Positions 1 through 8,533 of a DNA stretch of 34,255 nt are shown here, in pieces. The DNA comes from an uncultured Gammaproteobacteria bacterium. GTDB lineage: Bacteria > Pseudomonadota > Gammaproteobacteria > Xanthomonadales > Xanthomonadaceae. Numbering within the stretch: the stretch's first letter is position 1; every line of letters starts with the position of its first letter. The notes beneath the pieces are model-generated. The model did no database searches, was not told the DNA's origin, and worked only from the letters and a program-made list of their open reading frames with translations. The stretch is from contig CAMPGW010000024.1 in the NCBI GenBank assembly GCA_946885735.1, forward strand, positions 1-34,255, written 5' to 3'. A program made the position numbers and the translations under genes.

Positions 1-1
1 C

Positions 2-2854
2 GACCCGCCGTTCTCGCGCATGGACCTGATCAGCTGCCGCAACCTGCTGATCTACCTGGAGCCGGTACTCCAGCAGCGGGTGCTGCCGTTGTTCCACTAC
101 GCGCTCAATCCCGGGGGCTTCCTGTGGCTGGGCAGCGCCGAAACCGTGGGCAACTTCGACAACCTGTTCGAGACCCTGGATTCGCGTCATCGTATCTACC
201 GCTCCAAGCCGGCTGCCGGCCACCACGCCTTGTCGGTGGCCGCTGTTCGCGCGCCGCTTGCTCGCAGCCCGGTGCCGACGCCGCGGCCGGTGGCGACCGT
301 GGTTCCCCACGACCCCCAACGTGACGCCGACCGCTTGCTGCTCGCGCGCTACGTTCCGGCCGCCGTGCTGGTGGATCGGGATGCCGAGATCCTGCATTTC
401 CGCGGCGACAGCGCACCTTTCCTGCTGATGGGCGGCGGCAAGCCCAGCCTCAACCTGTACAAGATGGCGCGAGAGGGCTTGCTGGTGCCGCTGCGCGAGG
501 TGATGCAACGGGCCCGCCAGGCCGAGGTGCCGGTCTCGACGCGCGCCGCCGTTACCGACGCCGCTGGCGTCGTGGGCAGCGTGCAGATCGACGTGCTGCC
601 GGTGCAGGGCGAGTCCGCGGATGACCCGCATTTCCTGGTGGTGTTCCGGCCGCAGGGTGAATCGACGCCGCGCGCCGAGGTGGCCCCGGCACCAATGGTC
701 GAGGCCGCCGGCGAGGATTCCCAGCGCCTGGAAATCGCCCGGCTCGTGCAGGAATTGAACGCCACCCGCGATTACCTGCACGCGCTGCTGGAGCAGCGCG
801 ACGCCGCCAACGAGGAACTGCAGTCGTCCAACGAGGAGGCGCAGTCGGCCAACGAGGAATTGCAAAGCATCAACGAGGAGCTGCAGACCACCAAGGAGGA
901 GATGGAGTCGGCGAACGAGGAACTGCTCTCGGTCAACGAGGAGCTGTCCAACCGACACGAGCAGCTGGCCAAGGCCAACGACGACCTCGTCAACATCGTC
1001 GCCAGCACCCAGATGGCGCTGGTGATGGTCGACCAGGACCTGCGGATCCGTCGCTTCACGCCCGCCGCGCAGGGGCTGTTCAGCCTGATCAGCACCGACC
1101 TCGGGCGTCCGCTGGGCAACCTCAAGCTCAGCTTCAGCACCGAGGACCTGGAGTCGGCCCTGTACCAGGCGATGCGCGGCATCCCCGTGCCCGACCGCGA
1201 CGTGCGCGACCGCAGCGGCCGCTGGCATTCGCTGCGCATCCGTCCGTTCCGCACCTCCGGCGGGGAGATCAATGGCGCCGTGCTGGTTCTGGTGGACATC
1301 GACCAGCAGAAGCGCAGCGAGGCCTCGTTGCGCGACAGCCAGCGCAAGTTCTCGCTGCTGATGGAAGGCGGCACCGGCATCGCGATCCTGATGCTCGACA
1401 CCGGCGGACAGATCACCGGCTGGAGCAGCGGCGCCGAGCGCCTGTTCCAGTTCGCCGAGGCCGAGGTACTGGACCAGCCGATTACCATCCTCTATCCGCC
1501 GGACCGCCACGAGGCGGTGAAGCGCGACCTGTTCGATGCCCGCAACCACGGCTCGGTGCTCGAGGACAGCCCGATGCGCCGCCGCGACGGCTCGCTGCTC
1601 TGGGGCACGGGCGTGCTCACCGCGCTGCGCGGCGAGGATGGCGAGTTCTGTGGCTACTCCAAGGTCGTCACCGACGTCACCGGCAAGCACCGCATCGAGG
1701 AGGAACGGCGCGTCGCCGAACAACGCAAGGACGAGTTCCTCTCGATCCTCGCGCACGAGTTGCGCAACCCGCTGGCGCCGATCCGCAGTTCCCTTCACCT
1801 GCTCGACGACCCGCGCCTGCCGGCGGCCGACGCCGCCCATGCGCGCGAGGTGATGAAGCGCCAGGTCGCGCACATGGTGCGGCTGATCGACGACCTGCTC
1901 GACGTGGCGCGCATCGCCAAGGGCAAGATCGAGTTCAGGCCGGAGCCGCTGGAACTTGCGGCAGTGGTCGAGACGGCCGTGCAGTCGGCGCGCCCGCTGA
2001 TCGCCCGCGCGAAGCAGCAGCTGACGGTGTCGCTGCCGCCGGACCCGCTGCTGCTGTACGCCGACCACGCGCGGCTGGCGCAGGCCATTTCCAACCTGCT
2101 GCTCAACGCCACGCGCTACACCCAGGACGGTGGGAACATCGAGCTCAGCGTCGCCACGCCGCCCGGCGAGTGCCGGATCAGCGTGGCGGACGATGGCATC
2201 GGCATCGCCCACGACAAGCAGGACGAGGTGTTCCAGCTGTTCGCGCAGGCTGGCCAGTTGCCGGGGCGCTCGCGGGACGGGCTCGGCATCGGGCTGACGA
2301 TGGTGCGCATGCTTGTCGAGATGCACGGCGGCCATGTCGAGGTCAGCAGCGCGGGCGTCGGGGCGGGCAGTGTGTTCACGCTGGTGCTGCCGCGACAGGG
2401 CAGGGCGCAACAGGGACCGGCACCCCCGCAGGTGGCGGAAGACCTCGCGCCGGGGCAGGACATCCTGGTGCTCGACGACAACCGGGATGCCGCCGACAGC
2501 CTGGCCAGCCTGCTGCGCCTGGCGGGGCACGTGGTCCGGGTGGCCTACGACGGCGAGTCGGCCCTGCAGGCGGCCAGCGAGCGGAGTCCTTCGATCGCCC
2601 TGCTCGACCTCGGACTGCCAGGCATCGATGGCCTGGAAGTCTGCCGCCGCCTGCGTGAACTGCCGGGTGGTGGCGACATCGTGCTGGTCGCGCTCACGGG
2701 CTGGGGCCAGGAGGGCGACAAGCGACATACCTGTGACGCCGGCTTCGATGCCCACCTCACCAAGCCGGTGGATCCCGAATGTATTTCAGCCGAGCTCGAG
2801 GCGATCCGGCGCGCCAACGTGGACGCCGACCGGCAGGGCCCGGGGACGGGCTAG
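2..2854 (+). CDS. CheR-PAS-histidine kinase-receiver hybrid, 5' end outside the window
   Basis: The reading frame is open at the left edge, so the N-terminus (often a CheB methylesterase domain in this family) is missing. What is present begins in the C-terminal part of a CheR-type methyltransferase (SCRNLLIYL and FLWLGSAE motifs). It is followed by a long coiled coil of repeated NEEL/NEEA units (about 806-960) typical of CheB/CheR fusions, then two PAS-like regions (about 980-1310 and 1340-1690). The histidine kinase has an H-box with its phospho-His codon at 1754, an ATPase domain with DGIGIA and GLGIGL motifs (about 2180-2310), and a C-terminal receiver (2458-2800) with the LLDLGLPG phospho-Asp motif and a TKP lysine. 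The protein probably senses an internal or chemotaxis-like signal and phosphorylates itself and partner receivers; the convergent receiver gene next door is a candidate partner. Domain calls are firm, the signal is unknown. Confidence 0.9.
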   Translation, partial: DPPFSRMDLISCRNLLIYLEPVLQQRVLPLFHYALNPGGFLWLGSAETVGNFDNLFETLDSRHRIYRSKPAAGHHALSVAAVRAPLARSPVPTPRPVATVVPHDPQRDADRLLLARYVPAAVLVDRDAEILHFRGDSAPFLLMGGGKPSLNLYKMAREGLLVPLREVMQRARQAEVPVSTRAAVTDAAGVVGSVQIDVLPVQGESADDPHFLVVFRPQGESTPRAEVAPAPMVEAAGEDSQRLEIARLVQELNATRDYLHALLEQRDAANEELQSSNEEAQSANEELQSINEELQTTKEEMESANEELLSVNEELSNRHEQLAKANDDLVNIVASTQMALVMVDQDLRIRRFTPAAQGLFSLISTDLGRPLGNLKLSFSTEDLESALYQAMRGIPVPDRDVRDRSGRWHSLRIRPFRTSGGEINGAVLVLVDIDQQKRSEASLRDSQRKFSLLMEGGTGIAILMLDTGGQITGWSSGAERLFQFAEAEVLDQPITILYPPDRHEAVKRDLFDARNHGSVLEDSPMRRRDGSLLWGTGVLTALRGEDGEFCGYSKVVTDVTGKHRIEEERRVAEQRKDEFLSILAHELRNPLAPIRSSLHLLDDPRLPAADAAHAREVMKRQVAHMVRLIDDLLDVARIAKGKIEFRPEPLELAAVVETAVQSARPLIARAKQQLTVSLPPDPLLLYADHARLAQAISNLLLNATRYTQDGGNIELSVATPPGECRISVADDGIGIAHDKQDEVFQLFAQAGQLPGRSRDGLGIGLTMVRMLVEMHGGHVEVSSAGVGAGSVFTLVLPRQGRAQQGPAPPQVAEDLAPGQDILVLDDNRDAADSLASLLRLAGHVVRVAYDGESALQAASERSPSIALLDLGLPGIDGLEVCRRLRELPGGGDIVLVALTGWGQEGDKRHTCDAGFDAHLTKPVDPECISAELEAIRRANVDADRQGPGTG

Positions 2855-2875
2855 GCGGTCATCGGGGCCTGGTGA

Positions 2876-3304
2876 TCAGGGCCTGGGCGCGTGCAGCGCA
2901 GGCGCTATCGGCTGGGCAAGCGCATTCATCCGCAGGCGAAGCAGGTTCCGCACCTTGAGCGCGAGCTCCGCGGAATCCACCGGCTTGGACAGGATGTCTT
3001 CCGCGCCCGCATTGAGGCCCACCACGCGGGCTGCGCGACCGGTGAAGCCGGTGACCATCACGATCGGGATGGTGGCGGTGCTCGGATTGGCCTTGAGCAG
3101 CGTTGCGAGTTCGTAGCCGTCCATGCCTGGCATGGTGACATCGAGCAGGATGAGGTCGGGCGCTTGCCGGGCGATCGCCGCCAGCGCGGCGCGGCCGTTG
3201 GAGGCGGTCGAAGTGCGATAGCCCTCGCCCTGCAACATGAACACCAGCGGTTCGCGGCTCGAAGCCTCGTCGTCCACCACCAACACCAGCGCTTTCTCGT
3301 CCAT
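2876..3304 (-). CDS. Single-domain response regulator (CheY-like)
   Basis: A 142-residue protein that is almost entirely one receiver domain. It has the acidic pocket VVDDE near residue 10, phospho-Asp D55 in LLDVTMPG, a conserved Thr in MVTGF and K107 in SKPVD, with a short Pro-rich tail. I chose the ATG at 3304; the frame stays open for about 840 bases upstream but that stretch is the antisense shadow of the DUF937 gene. There is no output domain, so it should act by protein-protein contact or as a phosphate relay. It converges on the hybrid kinase gene with 21 bases between stop codons, which makes partnership plausible but unproven. Confidence 0.88.
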   Translation of the reverse strand: MDEKALVLVVDDEASSREPLVFMLQGEGYRTSTASNGRAALAAIARQAPDLILLDVTMPGMDGYELATLLKANPSTATIPIVMVTGFTGRAARVVGLNAGAEDILSKPVDSAELALKVRNLLRLRMNALAQPIAPALHAPRP

Positions 3305-3466
3305 GGGCGGATGCTGCGGCGGCAGCGATGAATCACGATGGAACGAGACGGCGACGGCGGGACTCGCCTTCATCAACGCGTGAATCGCGATGCACGCATG
3401 CAAGAGTTCAGCGCCGACACAGGGCGCCGCGCCTACATTGCAGCACTCGCAGCAAGGACGCTCGCC

Positions 3467-4126
3467 ATGACCTCGATGACGCAAGGGCTGCTGGACCAGT
3501 TGCAGGGCCAGCCGATGAACCTGATCGGCCAGCGGCTGGGACTGTCCACCGGCCAGGCAGCGGGCGCGGTGGCAGCTGCCTTGCCACTGCTGCTGGGTGG
3601 GTTCGGCCGCTACTCGCGCCGACCCGAGGGCGCGCGCAACCTGTTCGGCGCGCTGGAGCGCGACCACATGGGCCAGGATCCGCAGAGCGTGCTCGGTTCT
3701 GCGGTGGAAGGCGGGCAGAAGGGCGATCGCATCCTCCGCCATGTGTTCGGGGCCCGCCAGCCCGTCGCTGCGCAAGGCCTCGCCACGGCCAGCGGTGTCG
3801 CGCCCGACCACGCGCAAACGCTGCTGCGCTGGCTGGCGCCGGTGGCGATGGCCTATGTCGCCAAGCAGGTGTTCACGCGCGCCGGCCGCGCCGGGTCCGC
3901 TGCCGCCGCGCCGCCCTCGCCCGATGCGCTGAAAGAGCGGCTGGAGCGCGAGCAGCAGCAGATCGAGCGCAAGGGTGGCGTCGGCGGCGGATTGCTCAGC
4001 GCGGTGCTCGACCGCAACCACGACGGGCGCATCGATTTTTCCGACTTGCTGGTGGGCAAGACAAGCGGCCTGCGGCCTCGGTCGGACACGCCTTCGCCCT
4101 GGATCACGCGCGGCCGCACGCCCTGA
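3467..4126 (+). CDS. DUF937 family protein with an EF-hand-like loop
   Basis: A 219-residue protein. The N-terminal half (residues 5-150) resembles the DUF937 family: a helical module with repeated amphipathic segments and Gly/Ala-rich turns, including LLLGGFGRYSRRPEGA. Near the C-terminus DRNHDGRIDFSDLL matches a calcium-binding EF-hand/dockerin-like loop (D-x-N-x-D-G-x-I-D). The ATG at 3467 is preceded by AAGGA about 10 bases upstream; the frame is open further upstream, but those residues do not look like protein. The function of DUF937 proteins is unknown. It is divergent from the receiver gene and convergent with galM. Confidence 0.75.
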   Translation: MTSMTQGLLDQLQGQPMNLIGQRLGLSTGQAAGAVAAALPLLLGGFGRYSRRPEGARNLFGALERDHMGQDPQSVLGSAVEGGQKGDRILRHVFGARQPVAAQGLATASGVAPDHAQTLLRWLAPVAMAYVAKQVFTRAGRAGSAAAAPPSPDALKERLEREQQQIERKGGVGGGLLSAVLDRNHDGRIDFSDLLVGKTSGLRPRSDTPSPWITRGRTP

Positions 4127-4149
4127 TCCATGCCCCGGCGCCACCTGCC

Positions 4150-5196
4150 TCAGGCAGCGCTGAACTCAAGCACGGTCGACTGCCGGTACACCGCGCCCGG
4201 CCGCAGGATGGCGTCCGGAAAGCGCGGCTGGTTCGGTGCGTCGGGGAAGCCTTGCGCTTCCAGGCATACTCCAGCGTGCCTTTGCAGCGCCCGTCCGCCG
4301 CGCCCGAGCAAGCTGCCGTCGAGGAAGTTGCCGGTGTACAGCTGCAGGCCGGGCTGGTCGGTGAGCAAGCGCAGGCTTCGCCCACTGGCGGGGTCCGACA
4401 GGCGCAGCGCCGGACGCATCCGGCCGGCGCTGCCCTGCAACACGAAACAGTGGTCGAAGCCGGGTGATTCCGGCTCCGCGGACGCCAGCGCCTGGAGACG
4501 CTCGCCGATGGAGGCGCCGCCGCGAAAGTCGAAGGGCGTGCCGTCGACCGGACGCAGTTCGCCGGTGGGAATCAGTCCGGCATCCACCGGCAGGTAGCGG
4601 TCCGCGGCCAGCTGCAGCTGGTGGCCACGGATGTCGCCATTGCCCGAGAGGTCGAGGTAGGCATGCTGGGTGAGGTTCACCGGCGTCGGCGCCGTACTCG
4701 CGGCCAGGTAGTCGATCTGCAGTCGCGCGCCATCGAGGCGGTAGCAGACGCGTGCTTCCAGCGCGCCGGGATAGCCCTGGTCGCCGTCCTCGCTGTGCAC
4801 GGCGAATTCGATCGCGGGCGAGTCGCCGTCGTCGAGCACGCTGGCGCGCCAGTCGCGCCGGTCCAGGCCGGTCGGCCCGCCGTGCAGGTGGTGCGATCCG
4901 TCATTGGGTGCCAGCCGCACGATGCGTCCGTCGAGCGGAAAGCGGGCGTCGCGGATCCGGTTGGCGTGGCGGCCGACCACGGCGCCCAGGTACGGATGCG
5001 ACTGCTGGTAGCCGTGCCAGGCGTCGAAGCCCAGTACGACGTCGCCGGGCACGCCGGACCGGTCGGGCGCGCGCAGGCGCACCAGCGATGCGCCGCGTTC
5101 GATGAACCACGCATCGAGGCTGGCGCTGCGCAGGCGGAAGGCAAACGCGGCGCTGCCATCGGCGTGCTGTCCGAATTCAACCAGGTTCAAAGGCAT
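4150..5196 (-). CDS. galM: Aldose 1-epimerase (mutarotase)
   Basis: A 348-residue protein with the length and motifs of the GalM family, which interconverts alpha and beta anomers of aldoses such as galactose and glucose. Seen directly are the substrate-binding GRHANRI (around residues 76-81), HHLHGG (H105), the catalytic acid H178 in NLTQHAY, the sugar-binding D249 in GFDHCF, and the catalytic base E313 in CLEAQGFPDAPN. No signal peptide is visible, so it is probably cytoplasmic. It stands alone, divergent from the copper-storage-like gene (167-base gap to its start). No other sugar-utilisation gene is adjacent, so the physiological sugar cannot be told from context. Confidence 0.93.
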   Translation of the reverse strand: MPLNLVEFGQHADGSAAFAFRLRSASLDAWFIERGASLVRLRAPDRSGVPGDVVLGFDAWHGYQQSHPYLGAVVGRHANRIRDARFPLDGRIVRLAPNDGSHHLHGGPTGLDRRDWRASVLDDGDSPAIEFAVHSEDGDQGYPGALEARVCYRLDGARLQIDYLAASTAPTPVNLTQHAYLDLSGNGDIRGHQLQLAADRYLPVDAGLIPTGELRPVDGTPFDFRGGASIGERLQALASAEPESPGFDHCFVLQGSAGRMRPALRLSDPASGRSLRLLTDQPGLQLYTGNFLDGSLLGRGGRALQRHAGVCLEAQGFPDAPNQPRFPDAILRPGAVYRQSTVLEFSAA

Positions 5197-5363
5197 GCCG
5201 ACATGATAAGCAGCGCGCGCGCGCGGTCATCGCAACTGGCGGCGGTGGTTTCGCAGGACTTCAGCCCCGCCTGCGCATACTCCGGGATCGCAGCGGGTGC
5301 AGCGATGCGCCCAGGGTGACCCGGCCGCACCAAGCCAGGCCGAACATGATGAAAGGACTCGTC

Positions 5364-5720
5364 ATGGACACGCCTTCCCGTTCAAGCTCCGACACCAGCA
5401 TGCAGGCCTGCATCGACGCCTGCCTGTCCTGCCATGCCGAATGCCTGCGCACGATGCATCACTGCCTCGGCCTCGGCGGACCGCATGCCTCCAAGGAACA
5501 CATCGGCCTGCTGGCGGCGTGCGCGTCGATCTGCATGACCTCCGCGGACACCATGCTGCTGGGCGCCGCGGTGCACGCGCATACCTGCGGCGCCTGTGCC
5601 GAGGTTTGCCGGCAATGCGCCAAGTCCTGCCGCTCGATGGGTGATGACACGCAGATGAGCCTGTGCGCTGACGTCTGCGACCAGTGCGCCACCGAGTGCG
5701 AGGCGATGGCGGCCGGCTGA
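5364..5720 (+). CDS. Cys-rich four-helix-bundle copper storage protein (Csp/DUF326 type)
   Basis: A 118-residue protein with 16 cysteines arranged as CxxxC/CxxC pairs along predicted helices (ACIDAC, SCHAEC, CGACAEVCRQCAKSC, CADVCDQCATEC), the pattern of the Csp/DUF326 copper-storage four-helix bundles that bind many Cu(I) ions inside the bundle. The start at 5364 follows AAAGGA with 6-base spacing; two in-frame ATGs just upstream (5346, 5349) overlap that ribosome site and are less likely. There is no signal peptide, which fits the cytosolic Csp3 class rather than the exported Csp1 class. No copper exporter or CueR/CsoR gene is adjacent, and I saw no clear copper-regulator operator in the upstream gap. 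Copper binding is inferred from family resemblance. Confidence 0.87.
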   Translation: MDTPSRSSSDTSMQACIDACLSCHAECLRTMHHCLGLGGPHASKEHIGLLAACASICMTSADTMLLGAAVHAHTCGACAEVCRQCAKSCRSMGDDTQMSLCADVCDQCATECEAMAAG

Positions 5721-5726
5721 GCCGTC

Positions 5727-8288
5727 CTACTGCGACCAGCGCGCCAGGTCCTGTTCGACCGTGGCGATCCCCGCCCAAGGGTCGCGCCGGCGTCGCTTCA
5801 GCAGCGCCGGCACATCGCGCACGCGGAAGGCATCGCCGCTTCGCAGCGCAGGTAGCTGCGTCCATGCCAGGGGTAACGCCACCGGTGCGCCGGGGCGAGC
5901 ACGCAACGAATACGAGGCGACCGCGGTGGCGCCGCGACCGTTGCGCAGGTAGTCCACGAAGATCTTGCCCGGTCGCAGCTTGAGCGTGGACACGGCGAGG
6001 AAGCGGTCCGGCTCGGACCGCGCCAGCGCCTCGGCGAAGCCATGCGCGAAGCGCTTGACCAGCGGCCATTCGCAGCCCGGGTTCAGTGGCACCACGACGT
6101 GCAGGCCCTTGCCGCCGGTCGTGCGCAGGAAGCTCTTGAGCGACAGCTTCGCGAGCAGCTTGCGCAGGTGGACCGCCGCCGCCTTCACCTCGTCGAAGTC
6201 CACCCCGGGCCCCGGATCGAGGTCGAACACCACGCGGTCGGCGCGGTCCGGATCATCGGCATGCGAGCCCCAGGGATGGAACTCCAGTCCGTTGAATTGC
6301 ACCAGCTCCATGAGACCGGCGGGGTCGCGCACCACCAGGTAGTTGCCGGCGTGGCCGCCTTCCTCCTTCAGCGGGACCAGGCCGACGTGGTCCAGGCCCG
6401 CGGTGTGGTGCTTCTGGAAGAAGCAGGGCTTGCCGGCGCCGTCGGGGCAACGGATCACCGACAGCGGGCGGCCGATGATTTCCGGGAGCAGATGCTCCAT
6501 CACCGCCACGTAGTAATCGGCGACCTCTCGCTTGGTGATGCCGTCGTCGGGAAAGACGATCTTGTCGGGGCTGGTGAGCCGCGGGGCCGCCGCGGGGGCG
6601 GGCGAGCGCGCGCGCTTGCGAGGGGTGCCCGAACGAGCCGGCGATTCGATGGCGCGGGATGGAACGGCGGCAGGACTTCGGTCGGAATCGCGCAGGTCGG
6701 CCACCGACTTGTCGGGTCGAAGCGCCTTGAAGGAGGGCTGCCGCAGCACGCCGGAACGGCCGGTGCCGCGCACGTTCACTTCCACCACGAAGGCCGGTGC
6801 GAACCAGGACGCCAACCGCAGGTCCGCGTCCACGCCTTCGCCGACGTGCACGGTCGGCGTCTTCGTCGTCTTCGGGAAGGCGGCGGTGATCTCGCGGATC
6901 AGCGTCTCGCTGAAGCCCGAGCCGACGCGGCCGACGTACACCCAGCCCTGTTTCGCATCCGGCCGCGCCAGCAGCAGCGAACCGAAGCCGCTGCGCGAGC
7001 CCTTGCCTGGCGTGTAGCCGACCACGGCATATTCGTCGCTGTCCAGGCGCTTGGTCTTGCGCCAGTCGTCGCCGCGTCCGCCGACGTAGGGCCGGTCCGC
7101 GCGCTTGGAGATGATGCCTTCGAAGGCCTGCTCGCTGGCGAGGGCGAAGGCGGCGCTGCCGTCGCCGGGAATATGCGAACTGAAGGCGAGGTGCTTCGGC
7201 GGCTTGGCCAGCAGCTTGCCCAACAGGGCCTTGCGCTCCAGCAGCGGCGCGCGCGCGACGTCCACGCCTTCCAGGTGCAGCAGGTCGAACAGCACGTAGG
7301 CCAGCGCGCCCGGCTGCGCGCCCGACAGCGTGGCCTGCAGCAGGTTGAAATCGGCCTGGGTGCCGCGGCCGGCGATCAGTTCGCCGTCCACCGCCAGCGC
7401 CTGCGGCCCGAGTTGCTCGAGCGCGGCGCGAATCTCAGGCAGTTTGTCGGTCCACTCGATCGCATTGCGCGACCAGATCCGGGCGCGCCCGCCAACCACC
7501 GTCGCGACCAGGCGGTAGCCATCCCATTTGACTTCGTGCAGCCATTGCTTGCCCTCGGGCGGTGCATCGCCCAGGCGCGCGAGCTGCGGCTCGAAGGCGG
7601 CATCCCTGAGATTCGCCTTGCGCGCGCCGGGCAGCGCGGAGGCCAACGCCGCCCAATCCGACGTGAGCGCCGACTTGCGCGCGCGCGAGGGTTTGGCCGC
7701 CGGCAAGGAAGACTTGCCGAGCTTCTTCTCCTTGCCGCTGCCGGCACGCTTCAAGTCGGCCGCGGGCGCCGGGGTGACGTCGCCCAGCAGGTCGTCGGCT
7801 TCCAGCGTGCCGGCGTACTGGTCCTTTTCCTTGAACAGCAGCCACTGCGGCTGCTTCGCCGGCTTGCCGGAGCGCACCAGGTGCCATTCGCCCTTGAGCT
7901 TGTCGCCGAACAGTTCGAAGCGCAGGTGGCCCTTGGCCAGTTGCGCCTCGACGTCGTGCGGGGTGGACCACACGCCATGGTCGAAGCGCGCGACATGGCC
8001 GCCGCCGTACTCGCCCTTCGGGATCTCGCCCTCGAAGCCGGCGTAGTCGAGCGGATGGTCCTCGACCTCCACCGCCATGCGCTTCACTGCGGGGTCGTAG
8101 CTGGGCCCCTTCGGCACCGCCCAGCTCTTGAGGCTGTCGCCGACCTGCAGGCGGAAATCGTAATGACGGCGCGAGGCATGGTGCAGTTGCACGACGAAGA
8201 TCGGCCGCTGGCCGATCGGCGCGACGCCGGGCTCCGGCTCGCGGGTCTTGCCGAAATGCCGCTTGCGTCGGTACTCGGCCAGGCTCAT
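5727..8288 (-). CDS. ligD: Multifunctional NHEJ DNA ligase LigD
   Basis: An 853-residue protein with the three LigD modules in the Pseudomonas-type order. First is a 3'-phosphoesterase (residues about 25-160, with HHASRRHYDFRLQ and ARFDHGVW). Then comes an ATP-dependent ligase (about 235-530; nucleotidyl lysine K254 in EVKWDGYR, VDGELIA, EGIISKR and the WRKTKR motif). Last is a polymerase/primase module (about 580-840; DLDPGPGV metal-binding Asp residues, GLHVVVPL). It processes and seals double-strand breaks together with Ku. No ku gene lies in this window. The ATG at 8288 overlaps the stop codon of the upstream 47-codon gene (ATGA), suggesting translational coupling. The frame continues upstream to 8828, but that part is the shadow of other genes. 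Convergent with the copper-storage-like gene, 6 bases apart. Confidence 0.95.
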   Translation of the reverse strand: MSLAEYRRKRHFGKTREPEPGVAPIGQRPIFVVQLHHASRRHYDFRLQVGDSLKSWAVPKGPSYDPAVKRMAVEVEDHPLDYAGFEGEIPKGEYGGGHVARFDHGVWSTPHDVEAQLAKGHLRFELFGDKLKGEWHLVRSGKPAKQPQWLLFKEKDQYAGTLEADDLLGDVTPAPAADLKRAGSGKEKKLGKSSLPAAKPSRARKSALTSDWAALASALPGARKANLRDAAFEPQLARLGDAPPEGKQWLHEVKWDGYRLVATVVGGRARIWSRNAIEWTDKLPEIRAALEQLGPQALAVDGELIAGRGTQADFNLLQATLSGAQPGALAYVLFDLLHLEGVDVARAPLLERKALLGKLLAKPPKHLAFSSHIPGDGSAAFALASEQAFEGIISKRADRPYVGGRGDDWRKTKRLDSDEYAVVGYTPGKGSRSGFGSLLLARPDAKQGWVYVGRVGSGFSETLIREITAAFPKTTKTPTVHVGEGVDADLRLASWFAPAFVVEVNVRGTGRSGVLRQPSFKALRPDKSVADLRDSDRSPAAVPSRAIESPARSGTPRKRARSPAPAAAPRLTSPDKIVFPDDGITKREVADYYVAVMEHLLPEIIGRPLSVIRCPDGAGKPCFFQKHHTAGLDHVGLVPLKEEGGHAGNYLVVRDPAGLMELVQFNGLEFHPWGSHADDPDRADRVVFDLDPGPGVDFDEVKAAAVHLRKLLAKLSLKSFLRTTGGKGLHVVVPLNPGCEWPLVKRFAHGFAEALARSEPDRFLAVSTLKLRPGKIFVDYLRNGRGATAVASYSLRARPGAPVALPLAWTQLPALRSGDAFRVRDVPALLKRRRRDPWAGIATVEQDLARWSQ

Positions 8289-8428
8289 GCCGGCGCGAGG
8301 CGGGCGAGCTCGTTCGGCGCAGGCGCCGCGGCCGGCGCGTGGCGTTCGCCCAGCCGCCAGGCGAGGGCGACGACGACGAAGGTCGCCAAGGCCAGGACGA
8401 CGGCGAAGCGGCGACCCGAGGGTGACAT
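8285..8428 (-). CDS. Tiny single-pass membrane protein coupled to ligD
   Basis: A 47-residue protein: a short basic N-terminus (SPSGRR), one hydrophobic segment (about residues 8-26, FAVVLALATFVVVALAW), then an Ala/Pro-rich tail. The start at 8428 follows GGAG with 5-base spacing; a start at 8485 in the same frame would add 19 residues but has no comparable ribosome site. Its TGA overlaps the ligD ATG by 4 bases, so the two are probably translated together. I do not recognise a family. It could be a genuine small membrane protein or mainly a leader that delivers ribosomes to ligD. Confidence 0.6.
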   Translation of the reverse strand: MSPSGRRFAVVLALATFVVVALAWRLGERHAPAAAPAPNELARLAPA

Positions 8429-8533
8429 CGTGGCTCCATGCGCAGGCTGCGCCGCGAGGTGGGCGCGTCGACCCATGGTAGCCACGCCCGGCGCCGGTGC
8501 GTTCGCGCGACGCGCGCGTGCGTACGCCGCAGT

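Noticed and set aside
3407..3439. TTCAGC and TACATT as a promoter for the DUF937 gene
   Set aside because: Spacing is 21 bases, too long for a standard promoter; TACATT alone is weak evidence.
5197..5363. CueR or CsoR operator upstream of the copper-storage-like gene
   Set aside because: No dyad matching either regulator's consensus could be found in the gap.
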